Of a stretch of 64,000 nucleotides of DNA, positions 22,313 to 32,571 are shown in pieces. The notes under the pieces are model-generated. The model had not been told where the DNA came from, did not search any database, and was given only the letters and a program-made list of their open reading frames with translations. Origin of the DNA: Flabesymbios commensalis (lineage: Eukaryota > Annelida > Polychaeta > Terebellida > Flabelligeridae); the NCBI GenBank assembly GCA_964017125.1, contig OZ024915.1, forward strand, positions 17,775,273-17,839,272, given 5' to 3'. The translations under genes were made by a program, and so were the position numbers. How positions within the stretch are numbered: position 1 is the stretch's first letter; the number at the start of each line of letters is the position of its first letter.

Positions 22313-22837
22313 CATGAACCTTTAAACATGTTAAACATGTTAAAAAGGTAATCAAATACAGATTTTTCGAGTTGAAAACGTGTCTCGCAGCATGTAGTGC
22401 AATACATGTTGTTCTATAAAATAATAATAAAAGAAATTAAGCAATTAATGTAGCAATCAATGCTGCCTCGATAATGACGACTTTTGATTAACAATGGACT
22501 TGCTTATGTTATGCTTCGAGGCGCCTCTGAGCTTGTATAACAAGGAAGTTATATACATCCTAAATCCTAATCCTACATTACCTAAGAAAAAGTATGTTTC
22601 TTTTAACATGCTTGATAATAACACATTTTTTTCCATTCACACACTTGAAACACAAGAATCGATTAAATAAATATTAAGTCTTTAAATCAAAGACTTGAAC
22701 ACGATCGAATAAAAATATTAACTATTTGTTCTTGAGTCATCACTTGTAAGAAACGGCGAACCCGTCGACCATAAAATTAATTTTGTGGCCTTATTCCCGC
22801 CCAGTCAGCTATAATAGTCACCAACCTATTGATATGA
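22313..22837. other. No recognised feature
   Basis: AT-rich unique sequence. A short repeat of ACATGTTAAACATGTTAAA occurs near 22324. Confidence 0.5.
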
Positions 22838-22903
22838 GACAACAATCAAATTGTAAGGTTTATGTAGCCGAGGCTACATACACCTTACAATTTGATTGTT
22901 GTC
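22838..22903. repeat. Perfect palindrome, single copy
   Basis: GACAACAATCAAATTGTAAG continues to TAGCC, then GAG, then the complement ending GATTGTTGTC. Arms are about 31 bp with very few mismatches. No relative was seen in the window. Confidence 0.9.
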
Positions 22904-23400
22904 ACTAATAAAGAGGACTAATATGCCCAGTGAGTAAGGCAGATTGTGATTTAGGATTTCATGTATTGTACAGTAAAATCTGACCTTGAGACACAAAAGA
23001 TGTAATTTGTATTTATTGGGTGCCACATAAACATAATAGTACTGGAGGTGAAGAACGTCTTATCTCCAACATACGACCTTGAAAAGCCAGCCCTTCACGG
23101 AACTAGATCTGAACACGAAGTCATACAATTAAATATTGCGAGGCCGTGAGCTTTTTGTAATTGATAATTTATTGTAAATCACCTATAATCGGTAAATCAT
23201 AAAAATGTGTCAATCCTGTTGTATTCTTTCAATTGAATGGATATATAATAAATATTGTATTTTTGACGAGTGTAACGCGCCAGGGGGCTAATATGCTTTT
23301 ATCTGACCATGGGGTAAATGTTTATATTAATGATATTTCAAGACATTTCCCCAAACGAATTATTCTATATTAACTGACCATCTACAACAATACTGCGGTG
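22904..23400. other. No recognised feature
   Basis: AT-rich unique sequence with no clear ORF or family repeat. Confidence 0.5.
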
Positions 23401-23401
23401 C

Positions 23402-23454
23402 ATAGGCAAAGTGTGTATCTACTTACAAGTAAGCTCATACTGCATTTTGCCTAT
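23402..23454. repeat. Family B-like palindrome
   Basis: ATAGGCAAAGTGTGTATC and CATACTGCATTTTGCCTAT pair around TACTTACAAGTAAG. Confidence 0.75.
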
Positions 23455-23669
23455 CGGAGAAAAATCCATGACTATAGCATTAGTAAGTCGAGAAATGCTT
23501 TGAAAATAATATTTATAATAGGGTTCAAGTAGTACAATAGTTAAAATAGAGAACGTTCTATTATCTGACAACGCACAAAGCAGGCAATCACCAAAGCTGG
23601 ACACAGGTTGACATGTGAATGACGTGGAAAATTGGTTTTGTATACAGGTAGGTTTACTCGCGATTATAC

Positions 23670-23670
<1 letters not shown>

Positions 23671-23716
<46 letters not shown>
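23671..23716 (+). repeat. TGGC microsatellite
   Basis: About 11.5 uninterrupted units of TGGC, directly before the Y repeat. Confidence 0.95.
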
Positions 23717-23718
<2 letters not shown>

Positions 23719-23902
23719 TTAGTAGTGACTGAGTGAGTAGGCCCTAATAGTATTTCAGATATCATGGATATGTGAGCGAATATTTGTTCTAGTTACCATT
23801 GAGTAGTAATGTAAGAGGCAGGGAGCATACAAAGGAAAAGCTATCATTATGAGTGACTTACCAACAAACTCCTGGGTTTTTCTACATATACTGAGGTACA
23901 CC
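23717..23902 (+). repeat. Segment Y, first copy (186 bp)
   Basis: Runs from ACTTAGTAGTGACTGAG to CTGAGGTACACC. It is repeated at 24601-24786 on the other side of X'. It overlaps X' by the 3-bp microhomology ACC. Confidence 0.95.
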
Positions 23903-24604
23903 ACCATCGGGTTGCCTTCTCGTATTGACTGGGTAATGCCACCCAAACTACCACCGGTATTCGAGGTATACAAGTGTTGTAACAATAAAATACATTCATC
24001 TGTCAAATGTATATTTTCTGCATGAGTGAAAACACGTAATGCACGTAGAGAAAGGAGCTACAGTGTTTGTCTTCCATGTTTGAAAACTCTATTCAGAGTC
24101 ATCGAGCTTGATAGTCTAGCATTTCTATAGGTTTATTCATAGAATCATATAGACTTGTATTATACTATGTCCATGTTATGTTTTTGATCGCAGAAATATT
24201 CCCCAGCGCACCGGGACCTATACGGTGCAAATATCCGTTAATATTGTACCAAATAGCATCGCAAACGTGAATACCATTTTAAAGATATATCATTTTACTT
24301 TGTGGTACTGTGAAGGTTGAGCTAATATGACTTTTAACACGTGTAACTTTGTAAGTGGACGTCAAATATAGTGCTTGACTTTACGCCCCTTCGCCGTATT
24401 CACGCCCATGTGGTTTATACGACCACATAAAAGCAAACAGCAGTAACTGGTTTACTTTTAAAGTAAGCAGTTACTACTGTTTGCCTTTGCATGCCACTTT
24501 TAGATTCACATTCCGCACTTGATATTGAGTAATAAATTTAAGGACAGACCTGGTAGCCTTAATAATTAAAAGCCCAACCACACGAGCGGTAGCTCTGTGC
24601 ACTT
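23900..24604 (+). repeat. Segment X', inserted copy (705 bp)
   Basis: Near-identical to 21608-22312 and of the same length, lying between two direct copies of Y. The junctions share ACC on the left and ACTT on the right, which suggests template switching rather than transposition. Confidence 0.95.
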
Positions 24605-24786
24605 AGTAGTGACTGAGTGAGTAGGCCCTAATAGTATTTCAGATATCATGGATATGTGAGCGAATATTTGTTCTAGTTACCATTGAGTAGTAATGTAAGA
24701 GGCAGGGAGCATACAAAGGAAAAGCTATCATTATGAGTGACTTACCAACAAACTCCTGGGTTTTTCTACATATACTGAGGTACACC
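24601..24786 (+). repeat. Segment Y', second copy (186 bp)
   Basis: Direct repeat of 23717-23902, followed by GGAATTTCACTG instead of X. Confidence 0.95.
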
Positions 24787-24828
24787 GGAATTTCACTGTT
24801 AATTCGGTTAGTCAGACTTTTGTTAATA

Positions 24829-24910
24829 TACCGTCGCCTCGGAGCTAAAGGATCCTATCTGCCACTCTGACGAGTGTCAGATAGGATCCTTTAGCTCCGA
24901 GGCGACGATA
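24829..24910. repeat. Family E palindrome with long arms
   Basis: Outer arms CCGTCGCCTCGGAGCTAAAG with complement, inner arms GATCCTATCTG with complement, core CCACTCTGACGAGTG. It is nearly perfect over about 36 bp per arm. Confidence 0.9.
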
Positions 24911-25308
24911 CAATGACCCGTAATCTTTGGTAGGTTCATGGAATATTCAAGTATCTGAGGCGGTGAGCAGATACGAATGGCTTATTACAGACTGTCCTAT
25001 CACATTAATTCTCATACGTGTCAATCATTTAAAGTTTCAATATGCCTGATATGGCTAGCGCATTTGTCCACTATCATATGAAGGAAACATAATAACATCA
25101 GTGATGCGACAATAAAACACTCATGTTATATCTTTGAGTTTCATCTACCCTCAACATGCTCAAGGAAACGTTAAAATCCGAAGACGGTTTGTGATACCCT
25201 ACTTCTTTCGATTTTTAATTTGAACGTTATCACATATACTTCAAGATTTTAACTCACGTTACCACGGACGAGTTTCAGTGACATTTAAGCTAAAATAAGT
25301 ATCGGTAT
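24911..25308. other. No recognised feature
   Basis: Unique sequence without an identifiable element or gene. Confidence 0.5.
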
Positions 25309-25532
25309 CAACACTTTTAGTGCGTGGATTGTCTTTAGACGTCAGAATCTGACGTCTAAATTCGATCCCGGACTGAAATAGTAAAATATTTAAATTAATG
25401 ATCGTAGACCCACAACATAGGCAATCAAATGAAACAGAAAGACCTAAGTAAGACATTTATGATGAATTAAAATAGAGAAAAATGTGTTTTCTATGGTTTA
25501 TATAAAGCATATTTCACAGCTTTAATGGTTAA
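25309..25532 (-). mobile_element. Family C MITE with shortened palindrome
   Basis: The palindrome core GACGTCAGAATCTGACGTC has lost its central duplication. The body carries AATGATCGTAGACCCACAAC and AAGACATTTATGATGA. The right end TTAATGGTTAA places TTAA at 25529-25532. Confidence 0.75.
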
Positions 25533-26222
25533 TGAGAGTGATAGGCTCCAGTTCGGGCACTCTGATAATGTAAATCAGTTGAAGAATTAGATAAGATGTA
25601 CGATGTGTACCTTTCTGTCATTATCATGATTTTAATAAAAAAAGTGATAAATATCATGATTATAGGCCTACCTAAAAAAAATGTATTATTGCAAACAACG
25701 TATGGGAAGTCAAGAATTTTATTGGCACATGCCATTGTCAACCCTAAAATAGATCTGATAATGAAATGGGCTCCATGTCTAGTCATATAAGATAAAGCAT
25801 TGCAGAAAAATACGTTGCATTAGGCCCAATCAAATAAGTAGGCCTACTGATAATTTTCATAGATATTCATCCTGTAGGCTAAGCCTGCTATAAATTACGT
25901 ATTTCGTCATGTATTTATTTGTATCATGCGGATTATTTTCTGAACGTATATAGTATTTTGATGGCGTGAAACCTTTCAGGGGAATGATATCTGACCTTGA
26001 TTTCATTGACTTGTATAACAATGGAGATGGGTTTATCTGGAACAACAAAGACAGAATATATCGCTTCCATCATCCAGTTGTTCTGTTGAATGCTATGGCT
26101 TCTTATCCTCAGGAGGCCCCTCTGGCTCTGTTTACCCTATAAATGTTATGTATCCTTGCACGCCACTCCCATTCAATTAATTTCATCAGGGAAGAGTGCT
26201 GACGTCAATACTATCGTACGAA
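25533..26222. other. No convincing gene
   Basis: Short overlapping frames on both strands (for example 25596-25790) show no recognisable domain. A weak CCTACC/GGTAGG symmetry near 25670 is not a clear element. Confidence 0.4.
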
Positions 26223-26282
26223 GACTAAAGGCAGTATCTGCTCACCTTAGAAGTATACAGTTACTGTCTTTTGACTTTGCAC
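26223..26282. repeat. Family B palindrome, diverged
   Basis: AAGGCAGTATCTGCTCACC and AGTTACTGTCTTTTGAC pair loosely around TTAGAAGTATAC. Confidence 0.6.
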
Positions 26283-26319
26283 AGCAGGATATCATAGCCA
26301 CAGGGAAATACTACAGATG

Positions 26320-26395
26320 TGTGGATCACGCAGGGCTCGAACCCATATAGCGACTGACACACCGCAGGGACTGCGGATCCAACACACACTGGATG
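26320..26395 (-). mobile_element. tRNA-derived SINE head fragment
   Basis: The minus strand carries GGGTTCGAGCCCTGCG as a B box, with GTTGGATCCGCAGTCC upstream. The acceptor stem does not close. Confidence 0.4.
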
Positions 26396-26396
26396 G

Positions 26397-26691
26397 TAAC
26401 TCTTTCAGCGCGGGAATCGACTTTAGACATCTGGGCCCGTATTCTCGTACAAGTTACGATATATCGTAGGCTTCTGATTGGTCGAGATGGCCATCTCGAC
26501 CAATTAGAAGCCTACGATATATCGTAACTTGTACGAGAATACAGGCCCAGAATCTGACGCCTGCATAGACGTAGACCCATAACATAGGTATTCAAATGAA
26601 GCAGAAGGAGCTAACTAAGATATTTATGATGATTTCATCATATTAAAAACCCCTTTGTTCTCTTCCTTTATACAAAAATATTTCAGGTTAA
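26397..26691 (-). mobile_element. Family C MITE interrupted by a family F palindrome
   Basis: The C end CTCTTTCAGCGCGGGAATCG and the body (CATAGACGTAGACCCATAAC, GGAGCTAACTAAGATA) are separated by the palindrome at 26430-26551. TTAA lies at 26688-26691. The insertion lies in the left palindrome arm of the C element. Confidence 0.8.
26430..26551. mobile_element. Family F palindrome nested in a C element
   Basis: Arms of about 61 bp run from TCTGGGCCCGTATTCTCG inward to GGTCGAGATGG and back, with about two mismatches. The centre is GAGATGGCCATCTC. A second copy is at 32572-32689. Confidence 0.9.
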
Positions 26692-26696
26692 CCCGT

Positions 26697-26788
26697 TATT
26701 GGGTTATCATTGGGCCAGAGTCGCAGACAGTGGGATAACTGTTAGAGTCAGCATAGGGCCAACGTCTAGTGTGTATGGGTACACACTG
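26697..26788. repeat. Family A palindrome, eroded
   Basis: TTATTGGGTTATCATTGGGC and AGGGCCAACGTCTAGTGTG around AGAGTCGCAGACAGTGG remain recognisable. Confidence 0.6.
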
Positions 26789-26902
26789 AGTATTTCATAT
26801 GACAGTCAGTCAAAGACCTCCGCCGCAGTGATTTTGTACTGAATGCAGATCAGGATGCGGATCTGGATCGTAATCAGGATCTTCCCTGAAATTTAATCGA
26901 TT

Positions 26903-26935
26903 GTCCCTTGGCTTGAGAGTCTCAAGCCAAGGGAC
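26903..26935. repeat. Short perfect palindrome
   Basis: GTCCCTTGGCTTGAG, AGT, then the exact complement. Nothing links it to a transcript end, so a terminator-like role is not claimed. Confidence 0.85.
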
Positions 26936-26939
26936 TTGA

Positions 26940-27407
26940 GTTGGGACACACCTCGGATAAAGGTTCTATGCAAATCCGTTTATTACTTTGTAAGCAATCC
27001 TGCTGTCAGAGAAACAGACAAACAAACCAAAAACGATAAAAAACACAGAGGTAATCACTAAGCTAAGATCGAGGTGGCGATCACCAGCTGCAAGGTGATC
27101 AAATGACGATATGTTTGATGGTGACTGATTCTTCTTCCAGCTGTTCAAACCACCCTTCCCTAGTTGAAAAATGTATCGACGCAAGTGCACAAGTAAATTA
27201 GAAGAGGTTAACATTTCCTCATGTCCTGTTTATATAAATCATTACGACGTGTGTCTGCCAGCAAGTGTAACTTCATTATCTTCATCAAAGCGTCATCTGA
27301 AGTAAACAATCAATTAGGGAGCTAGATAAATAAACCTTTCCTTTTTAAATTCTCAAAAGATACTTATTAACTCTAGCGTTACCTACAAATACAAATCGCA
27401 TACATGG
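26940..27407. other. No recognised feature
   Basis: The 82-codon minus-strand frame at 26966-27214 has no recognisable domain. Confidence 0.4.
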
Positions 27408-27478
27408 ATCCAATGTTGTTTTAATGTTGGGAAATCGTCTACGACTCTGGCCCAACATTTAAACAACATTAAAATAAA
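27408..27478. repeat. Family A palindrome, outer ends lost
   Basis: ATGTTGTTTTAATGTTGGG and GCCCAACATTTAAACAACAT flank ATCGTCTACGACTC. Confidence 0.75.
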
Positions 27479-27484
27479 CAAACC

Positions 27485-28045
27485 ACATCACATGTTATTT
27501 TTTAAATAATTCTACGTACATAGGTAAATAGTAGTACTATAACCATGGTAAGTGCTTATTATTCCAGTATGCAGAGTTTTATTAGGGAAATATCGAAAGA
27601 CGGTTATACTAAGAAAAACTGTAATGATAATGAGATCAGATGACCATGCAAATGTTAGACAACTTTAGAACTGTGTGAAATTCACATAATTTAAGCAAGA
27701 TAAACTCTACTCACCATGTGTATGATGTGTAAATAAGTGTTGTTTTAGCGTTGATTCAACATTGCAGACGTTCAATCAGCGTCGAGACATTCTTTATAAA
27801 CAACAACAACAACTATTACTTTGTTAAAACTGTTTTTAATTGCCACCCTGAGTTGAGTTATCACTACATATGTAGTGGCCCTGTCTGGCGTGTTGATGTA
27901 TTCACCGTTATAATGACAGTAATTAACGTCTCATAGTGTACGACTAATTAACTGGAAGTGACGTATAGACCACTCTCCTCACGTGTTCAACACTCATTCA
28001 TTACTTCACAATTCCACAATGTACATAACAATATGCATGCAGGCA
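27485..28045. other. Mostly unique; worn A-type half hairpin
   Basis: GTTGTTTTAGCGTTGATTCA and CAGACGTTCAATCAGCGTCG near 27740-27787 recall family A but do not form a clean palindrome. Confidence 0.4.
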
Positions 28046-28047
28046 TT

Positions 28048-28110
28048 CAAAGGTAAACAGATTTAAGTGTTTGATCTACAAGTAAGAAGTTACTTCTGTT
28101 TGCTTTTAAA
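28048..28110. repeat. Family B palindrome, diverged
   Basis: CAAAGGTAAACAGATTTAAG and GAAGTTACTTCTGTTTGC pair around GTTTGATCTACAAGTAA. Confidence 0.6.
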
Positions 28111-28189
28111 TGATAGTATAATTATTAGTTGTTCGCCACTGTGTTTGGGTACATTCATCAAAACTAATATAAGGTCTGTGACTTGATGC

Positions 28190-28274
28190 TACCCTTTGTC
28201 AGAATCTGACATCATATACGTCTAGACACGTCAGCTTCTGACGTCTATCGTCGGTCCCCGCGATGAAAAGGTTA
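28190..28274. mobile_element. Solo terminal palindrome of family C
   Basis: CCCTTTGTCAGAATCTGAC and GGTCCCCGCGATGAAAAGG surround CGTCTAGACACGTC with no C body on either side. Confidence 0.65.
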
Positions 28275-28493
28275 GATAATAGTAGTGGTGTTGATGGCAT
28301 TTATAAGATTGTATTTCTTAAGTAAATATTTTAATTAGGTTTGGGTGAACAGAAAATGACAGATAGGAAATTTGAGAGGAAGACTTAGTGTTACTACAGT
28401 ATTTTCCACGTTTCAGCTTTGTCTTGCAGACATTTCTTTCAGTTGCCATGGAATGCTAACCTTTAAAGTGCTATAGCACGACTATAGTCGGTT

Positions 28494-28742
28494 TTAACCC
28501 TTACAGCGCGAGGATCGTCTTTAGACGTCAGAATCTGACGTCTGTAGACGTCAGAATCTGACGTCTAAAGTCGATCCTCGTACTGGAAGAGTAAACATAT
28601 TTCTAAAAGCCGTACACCCATACCATATGTATTCAAATGAATCAGAAAGAGCTAACTAAGACATTTATGATGATTTAAAATTGAAAAAACCCCTTTAGTC
28701 TCCATATTTCATACGAAAGTATTTCAGCGCTTCAATGTTTAA
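28494..28742 (-). mobile_element. Family C MITE, whole-looking
   Basis: TTAA lies at 28494-28497 and 28739-28742. The palindrome CAGCGCGAGGATCGTC to GTCGATCCTCGTACTG precedes the body AAGAGCTAACTAAGACATTT. It is flanked by two diverged copies of a TTAA-bounded 35-bp module containing AGCACGACTATAGTCG (from 28463 and from 28739). Confidence 0.85.
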
Positions 28743-28965
28743 AGTGTTATAGCACGACTAGAGTCGTTTTTAACCATTTTATTCAATCTTCAAACAAGAA
28801 AATTTGAAAGAGAAATGATCAATTATATGGTTAGATTGACCAAGGAGGTCTGTATAACCTTCTTGGATTGACATATGTTTTGATTTAACTTGTACAAATG
28901 TAAGTATTCTTTACACAGTTTAAGTTCTGGGTCACGATAGCGGGACTCAACCTCAGGAGGGTTAA
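28739..28965 (+). mobile_element. D-like MITE between two C elements
   Basis: Starts at the TTAA of the previous element with AGTGTTATAGCACGAC. It ends with a worn D hairpin (GTTCTGGGTCACGATAGCGG, CTCAACCTCAGG) and GAGGGTTAA. Its final TTAA (28962-28965) is shared with the next C element. Confidence 0.6.
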
Positions 28966-29205
28966 TCCTTAAAGCGCTAAATTATGTTTATATAAAGCGA
29001 CAGTACAACGGTTTTTTAATTTGAAATCATCATCAATCTCTTAGTTAGCTCTTTCTGATTCATTTGAATACCTATGGTATGGGTCTACGACCATTAGAAA
29101 TAGTTTTACTCGTACAGCGCGGGATCGACTTTAGACGTCAGAATCTGACGTCTACAGACGTCAGATTCTGACGACTAAAGTCGGTCCCCGCGCTGTAAGG
29201 GTTAA
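28962..29205 (+). mobile_element. Family C MITE, whole-looking
   Basis: TTAA lies at 28962-28965 and 29202-29205. Body start TCCTTAAAGCGCTAAATT, marker CTCTTAGTTAGCTCTTTCTG, palindrome CAGCGCGGGATCGAC to GTCGGTCCCCGCGCTG. It forms a close inverted pair with the C element at 28494-28742. Confidence 0.9.
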
Positions 29206-29518
29206 GAGCTAAAACCCATTCTGTGTGACATATAGTGTAACTCTAGTTGTTGATAAACACAAATTAATTAGGTAGTTTTCGCCAAAACACAATTAACTGG
29301 TTGATGCCCGAACAATAATTTGCCCGAACAAGTTTGCCCGAGCAATCATTAAAGTTTTAATATGGTTTTAAGTTAAAATGTATCTGGAAAATCATTTTCA
29401 TTATCATCACTGCTATGCGCGCTATATTGTCATATCCACCCTTGGACTGCTGGGGAATTTTCAAAGTTTGTATACGAATAATTTGAAATAAATATCTCAT
29501 CAACATCATTACAACACT
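29206..29518. other. Unique sequence with a small direct repeat
   Basis: TTGCCCGAACAA-like units occur three times at 29308-29345, spaced about 15 bp. Nothing else was recognised. Confidence 0.6.
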
Positions 29519-29575
29519 AGACGCTGAACCAATGTTGTTTTGATGTCGCAGACGGTGGATTTACATAAAAAACAC
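29519..29575. repeat. Family A palindrome, truncated
   Basis: AGACGCTGAACCAATGTTG and GATGTCGCAGACGGTGG are present. The right arm is largely missing. Confidence 0.5.
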
Positions 29576-30034
29576 ACATCTTAGGTGTTTTACAAGCCTC
29601 TTAAGCACACACAGAATATCGTGACAGACTCCCAATTTGGTCGTATAAAAATGTCATCTGACAATTTATGAGTACGTTACGCCATTATTGTAGTTATCAA
29701 AGCGACATTAAGTGCTTGATTAAGTGCTTGGTTATTTCTGACGACTGGTGACAGCAAACTATCATTGACTCAACTCTGGTACTAGATCACGAAAGAAACA
29801 CGTTTGTCATGGTGTTTGGAAGCTAATATTAAATTTGTTTTCGCCAAAGAGTCACAAAATGTATTCAGCTCTGCGAGTGAGTGTTGCCTTACGTCGATCG
29901 CGTTCTGCACAATCATGGCAATATCGCGACAGATAGTCGGGATTATGCCCTTCTCTTATCGAATGAATTCACGGGTTCTTTATAGTGCACAGTACCATAG
30001 ACAGTACTGCCCACTCCAGAACATTTGAACAGTT
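29576..30034. other. No convincing gene
   Basis: A 74-codon plus-strand frame at 29804-30028 is open but shows no recognisable domain and overlaps no conserved feature. Confidence 0.4.
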
Positions 30035-30160
30035 TGGAACACTGTATACGCACAACCCCGACGACCAACATTCACCCTGACCGGGATTCGAACCTAGTAC
30101 CTGAGTTTCGTGCCACAACTGGACCGAATGAGCCATCGAGACTGGCCTCTGTTCTGCAAA
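30035..30160 (-). mobile_element. tRNA-derived SINE head
   Basis: The minus strand reads GATGGCTCATTCGGTCC (A box) and TAGGTTCGAATCCCGG (B box) with tRNA-like spacing. The acceptor stem does not pair, so a SINE or tRNA pseudogene is more likely than a gene. Confidence 0.6.
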
Positions 30161-30190
30161 TCTAAAAGCAAATAACCTAGTGAACAACTA

Positions 30191-30278
30191 AGATTAACCC
30201 AATGCTGGGTTAATGTTGGGACAGCGTCGCAGACGGTGGCCCAACATTAAACCAGCATTGGGTTAATGTTTCGTGTTT
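30191..30278. repeat. Family A palindrome
   Basis: AGATTAACCCAATGCTGGGT with complement, centre CAGCGTCGCAGACGGTGG. Well paired. A family C palindrome half (CTTTAGACGTGATAATCTG) follows at 30284-30333. Confidence 0.85.
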
Positions 30279-30544
30279 TCCTTTAGACGTGATAATCTGA
30301 CGTTTAAAGTTGATCCCCGCACTGTAAGGGCTACATATAAAATAAGATATATTTTATTCAGTATCACGATGCTCGTGCATTATCAAGAAAAATTTATAAA
30401 AACAAATACATCAATTTATAATGCTCAGTTGACATTTTATCATGGTAGTTAGAACAACCAATCAATCTACAATATTATAGGCATGCCAACCAATCTAGAT
30501 TTGACCCCAATCTTCATTTGACCCTATGTTTGACCCCATGTGCG

Positions 30545-30734
30545 TGACGTTAAAGACAGAATCTGACGTCTAAAGTCGTTCTCCGCACTAAAAGAGTGAA
30601 ATATTTATAATAGTCGTAGACCCATAACATAGGTATTCAAATGAAACAGAAAGAGACATTTAGATGATTTCAAATTAAAAAACAACTTTTGGTATGTTGG
30701 TCTATATAAAAAAAATAAACGCTTCAAGGCTTAA
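30545..30734 (-). mobile_element. Family C MITE, 5' end truncated
   Basis: It keeps one palindrome arm (GACGTCTAAAGTCGTTCTCC), the body marker GTCGTAGACCCATAACATAG and the end CGCTTCAAGGCTTAA. Part of the body is deleted. Confidence 0.7.
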
Positions 30735-30953
30735 TTTAACACATACCATTCTTGTTGGCTATGAATTACACTTGAACTGGCATATTATTTAACATAAATC
30801 TGACCATTGATTCGAAATCATCGAAAGCAAAGCGAAGTAAATATTAGTGACGGATCAGCCAATTTGCCAGATTCTGTGCATATTCATGTCACAAACAGTC
30901 TCCTCAACATTCTTATGATACAGTATTTGACAGTACATGATGACTTACTAGGC

Positions 30954-31198
30954 TTAACCCTTTAACCGCCGGTGTCGCATATATTCGGGTTTTCATTTTT
31001 TATTAGCACATTAGGTACCACCTTTTAAACATGTTAAAGATAAAATAGGACATCAATCAGCAATATTTGAAAGCAGTTGACATCCATTTTGTCAAATCTG
31101 AATAATTTTCACTCACTTAAAGTTGTGGATCGCGTCAGCGAGACACAACTTCAAGTGGGTGAAAATTCAAATTGAATAATTTGGCGGTAAAGGGTTGA
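30954..31198 (+). mobile_element. Family D MITE, whole-looking
   Basis: TTAACCCTTTAACCGCC at the left and GGCGGTAAAGGGTTGA at the right form 13-bp inverted ends. The hairpin ACTTAAAGTTGTG/CACAACTTCAAGT surrounds GATCGCGTCAGCGAGA. It serves as the reference for the rearranged hairpin at 43350-43584. Confidence 0.85.
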
Positions 31199-32571
31199 AA
31201 AGGTAACCGATACACTGTGCTGTTCTGTTGCGAACAAACTCGACACTGACAGGTGATGAAGGCTGTCTTATCAGATATGACGTGTAACTTAAGCAGCAGT
31301 TGTTGACTGTAACTGAACATAAAGTTACGTATTATCTTACCTAATCTTCTCAAGATTTTCACAGTCCTTAAAAGTATAACGTTTCACGAAGTTCCGCCAC
31401 ATGGAACAAGTGCGTCTTGTCGCGATATTTTTTTATGTTGCGCATGCTAGTTTTAAATTTCAATAGGTGTTTTCCATTTAAAACTGGGAAGTGCAGCTAG
31501 CAATGCTAGCTCCAAAAGAAGGGGCACTTCACATATAAAAAGCTGTATTCCGTATCAGTATTTTTTATACATTGGACCTGCTTATATGTTATGCTGTCAA
31601 GCTAAATTCTAAGCCAGCAAAAAGTGTGACTGAAAGTGAAATCTGCGATCTTGTAAGACATCTGTACGATCTTTCCTGACATTAAAATGGAGTTCGATAG
31701 ATGCTCAGCTAGTCAAATAATTATTTTTGGGAGAGGTCAATTTAAAAAAATCATTCTTGTAATATTTTTCGTCATTTGCATTGGAAAATGTGCTGATAAT
31801 TCCAGCCTCAAAAACAATTAAAAGTACAAAATAGCACTAACGTGAGAACAAATGAAAGAAGACATTTGCACTGAATATTACAAGAGAATGAGAAAATACG
31901 TAAAGCACAATGTAGAATGATACCTTCCATCTTATAACTTCACATAATGCCATATATATCATTTAAACCGCTAAGATATATAATTATACTTTTCATCCAC
32001 TTGAAGTTGTGCATCGCTGACTTGCAATTCATTTTTTAATCAGGCTGCTCGAAGAGACGTTTCACCTACAAAGAGTACTTTTTAAAGTGGTAATACAAAG
32101 GATTAAATAACGATCACCGTGGTATTTGGCCCTCAAAGGGTTATCAGCCGTGTCTGTGCATCCCTGAGTTGGGACGTCCCTATCAGGACGGTCTCCAGTA
32201 CTTGACTCACTAAGTATTCTATTCATCCTGTCAGTTATCAGGAAGTGCTTGATAGATTCACTCCATTTAGATTATAATGCGATCACCTAAAATGTTAAAC
32301 CCTAATACAGATAGCACACTACATGTACATGGGTCATCGATAGTGACGAATACCTGTGTTGATTGTTGTAAATCATTGGGAAAGTGTCACATCACCTAAG
32401 GTTCTGCTACAAAATTATCACAATTACCTGTTTATTTGATTCTTGAGAAAAAGCAGTGCCATACAAAAATTTGATGAAATTGATCTTCCATTGTATCATT
32501 TATTTGAATGATTAGCTTCAAATCATGCAAATGCGGAGATGCATATTCCGAGTGGCACATACCCGGAATCA
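31199..32571. other. Mostly unique sequence with worn hairpins
   Basis: Degraded D-like hairpin pieces occur near 31477-31550 (GGGAAGTGCAGCTAGC), 31765-31815 and 31985-32030 (CCACTTGAAGTTGTGCATCG). Short CAGTTGGGACG-type symmetry lies near 32170-32200. No gene was recognised. Confidence 0.4.

Noticed and set aside
23717-24786. X' with flanking Y repeats as an LTR-type element
   Set aside because: The flanking repeats lack TG...CA ends, there is no primer-binding site or coding region, and X exists at 21608 without Y. Template switching fits better.
26903-26935. Rho-independent-type terminator
   Set aside because: The hairpin is perfect, but there is no following T run or upstream gene, and the genome is eukaryotic.
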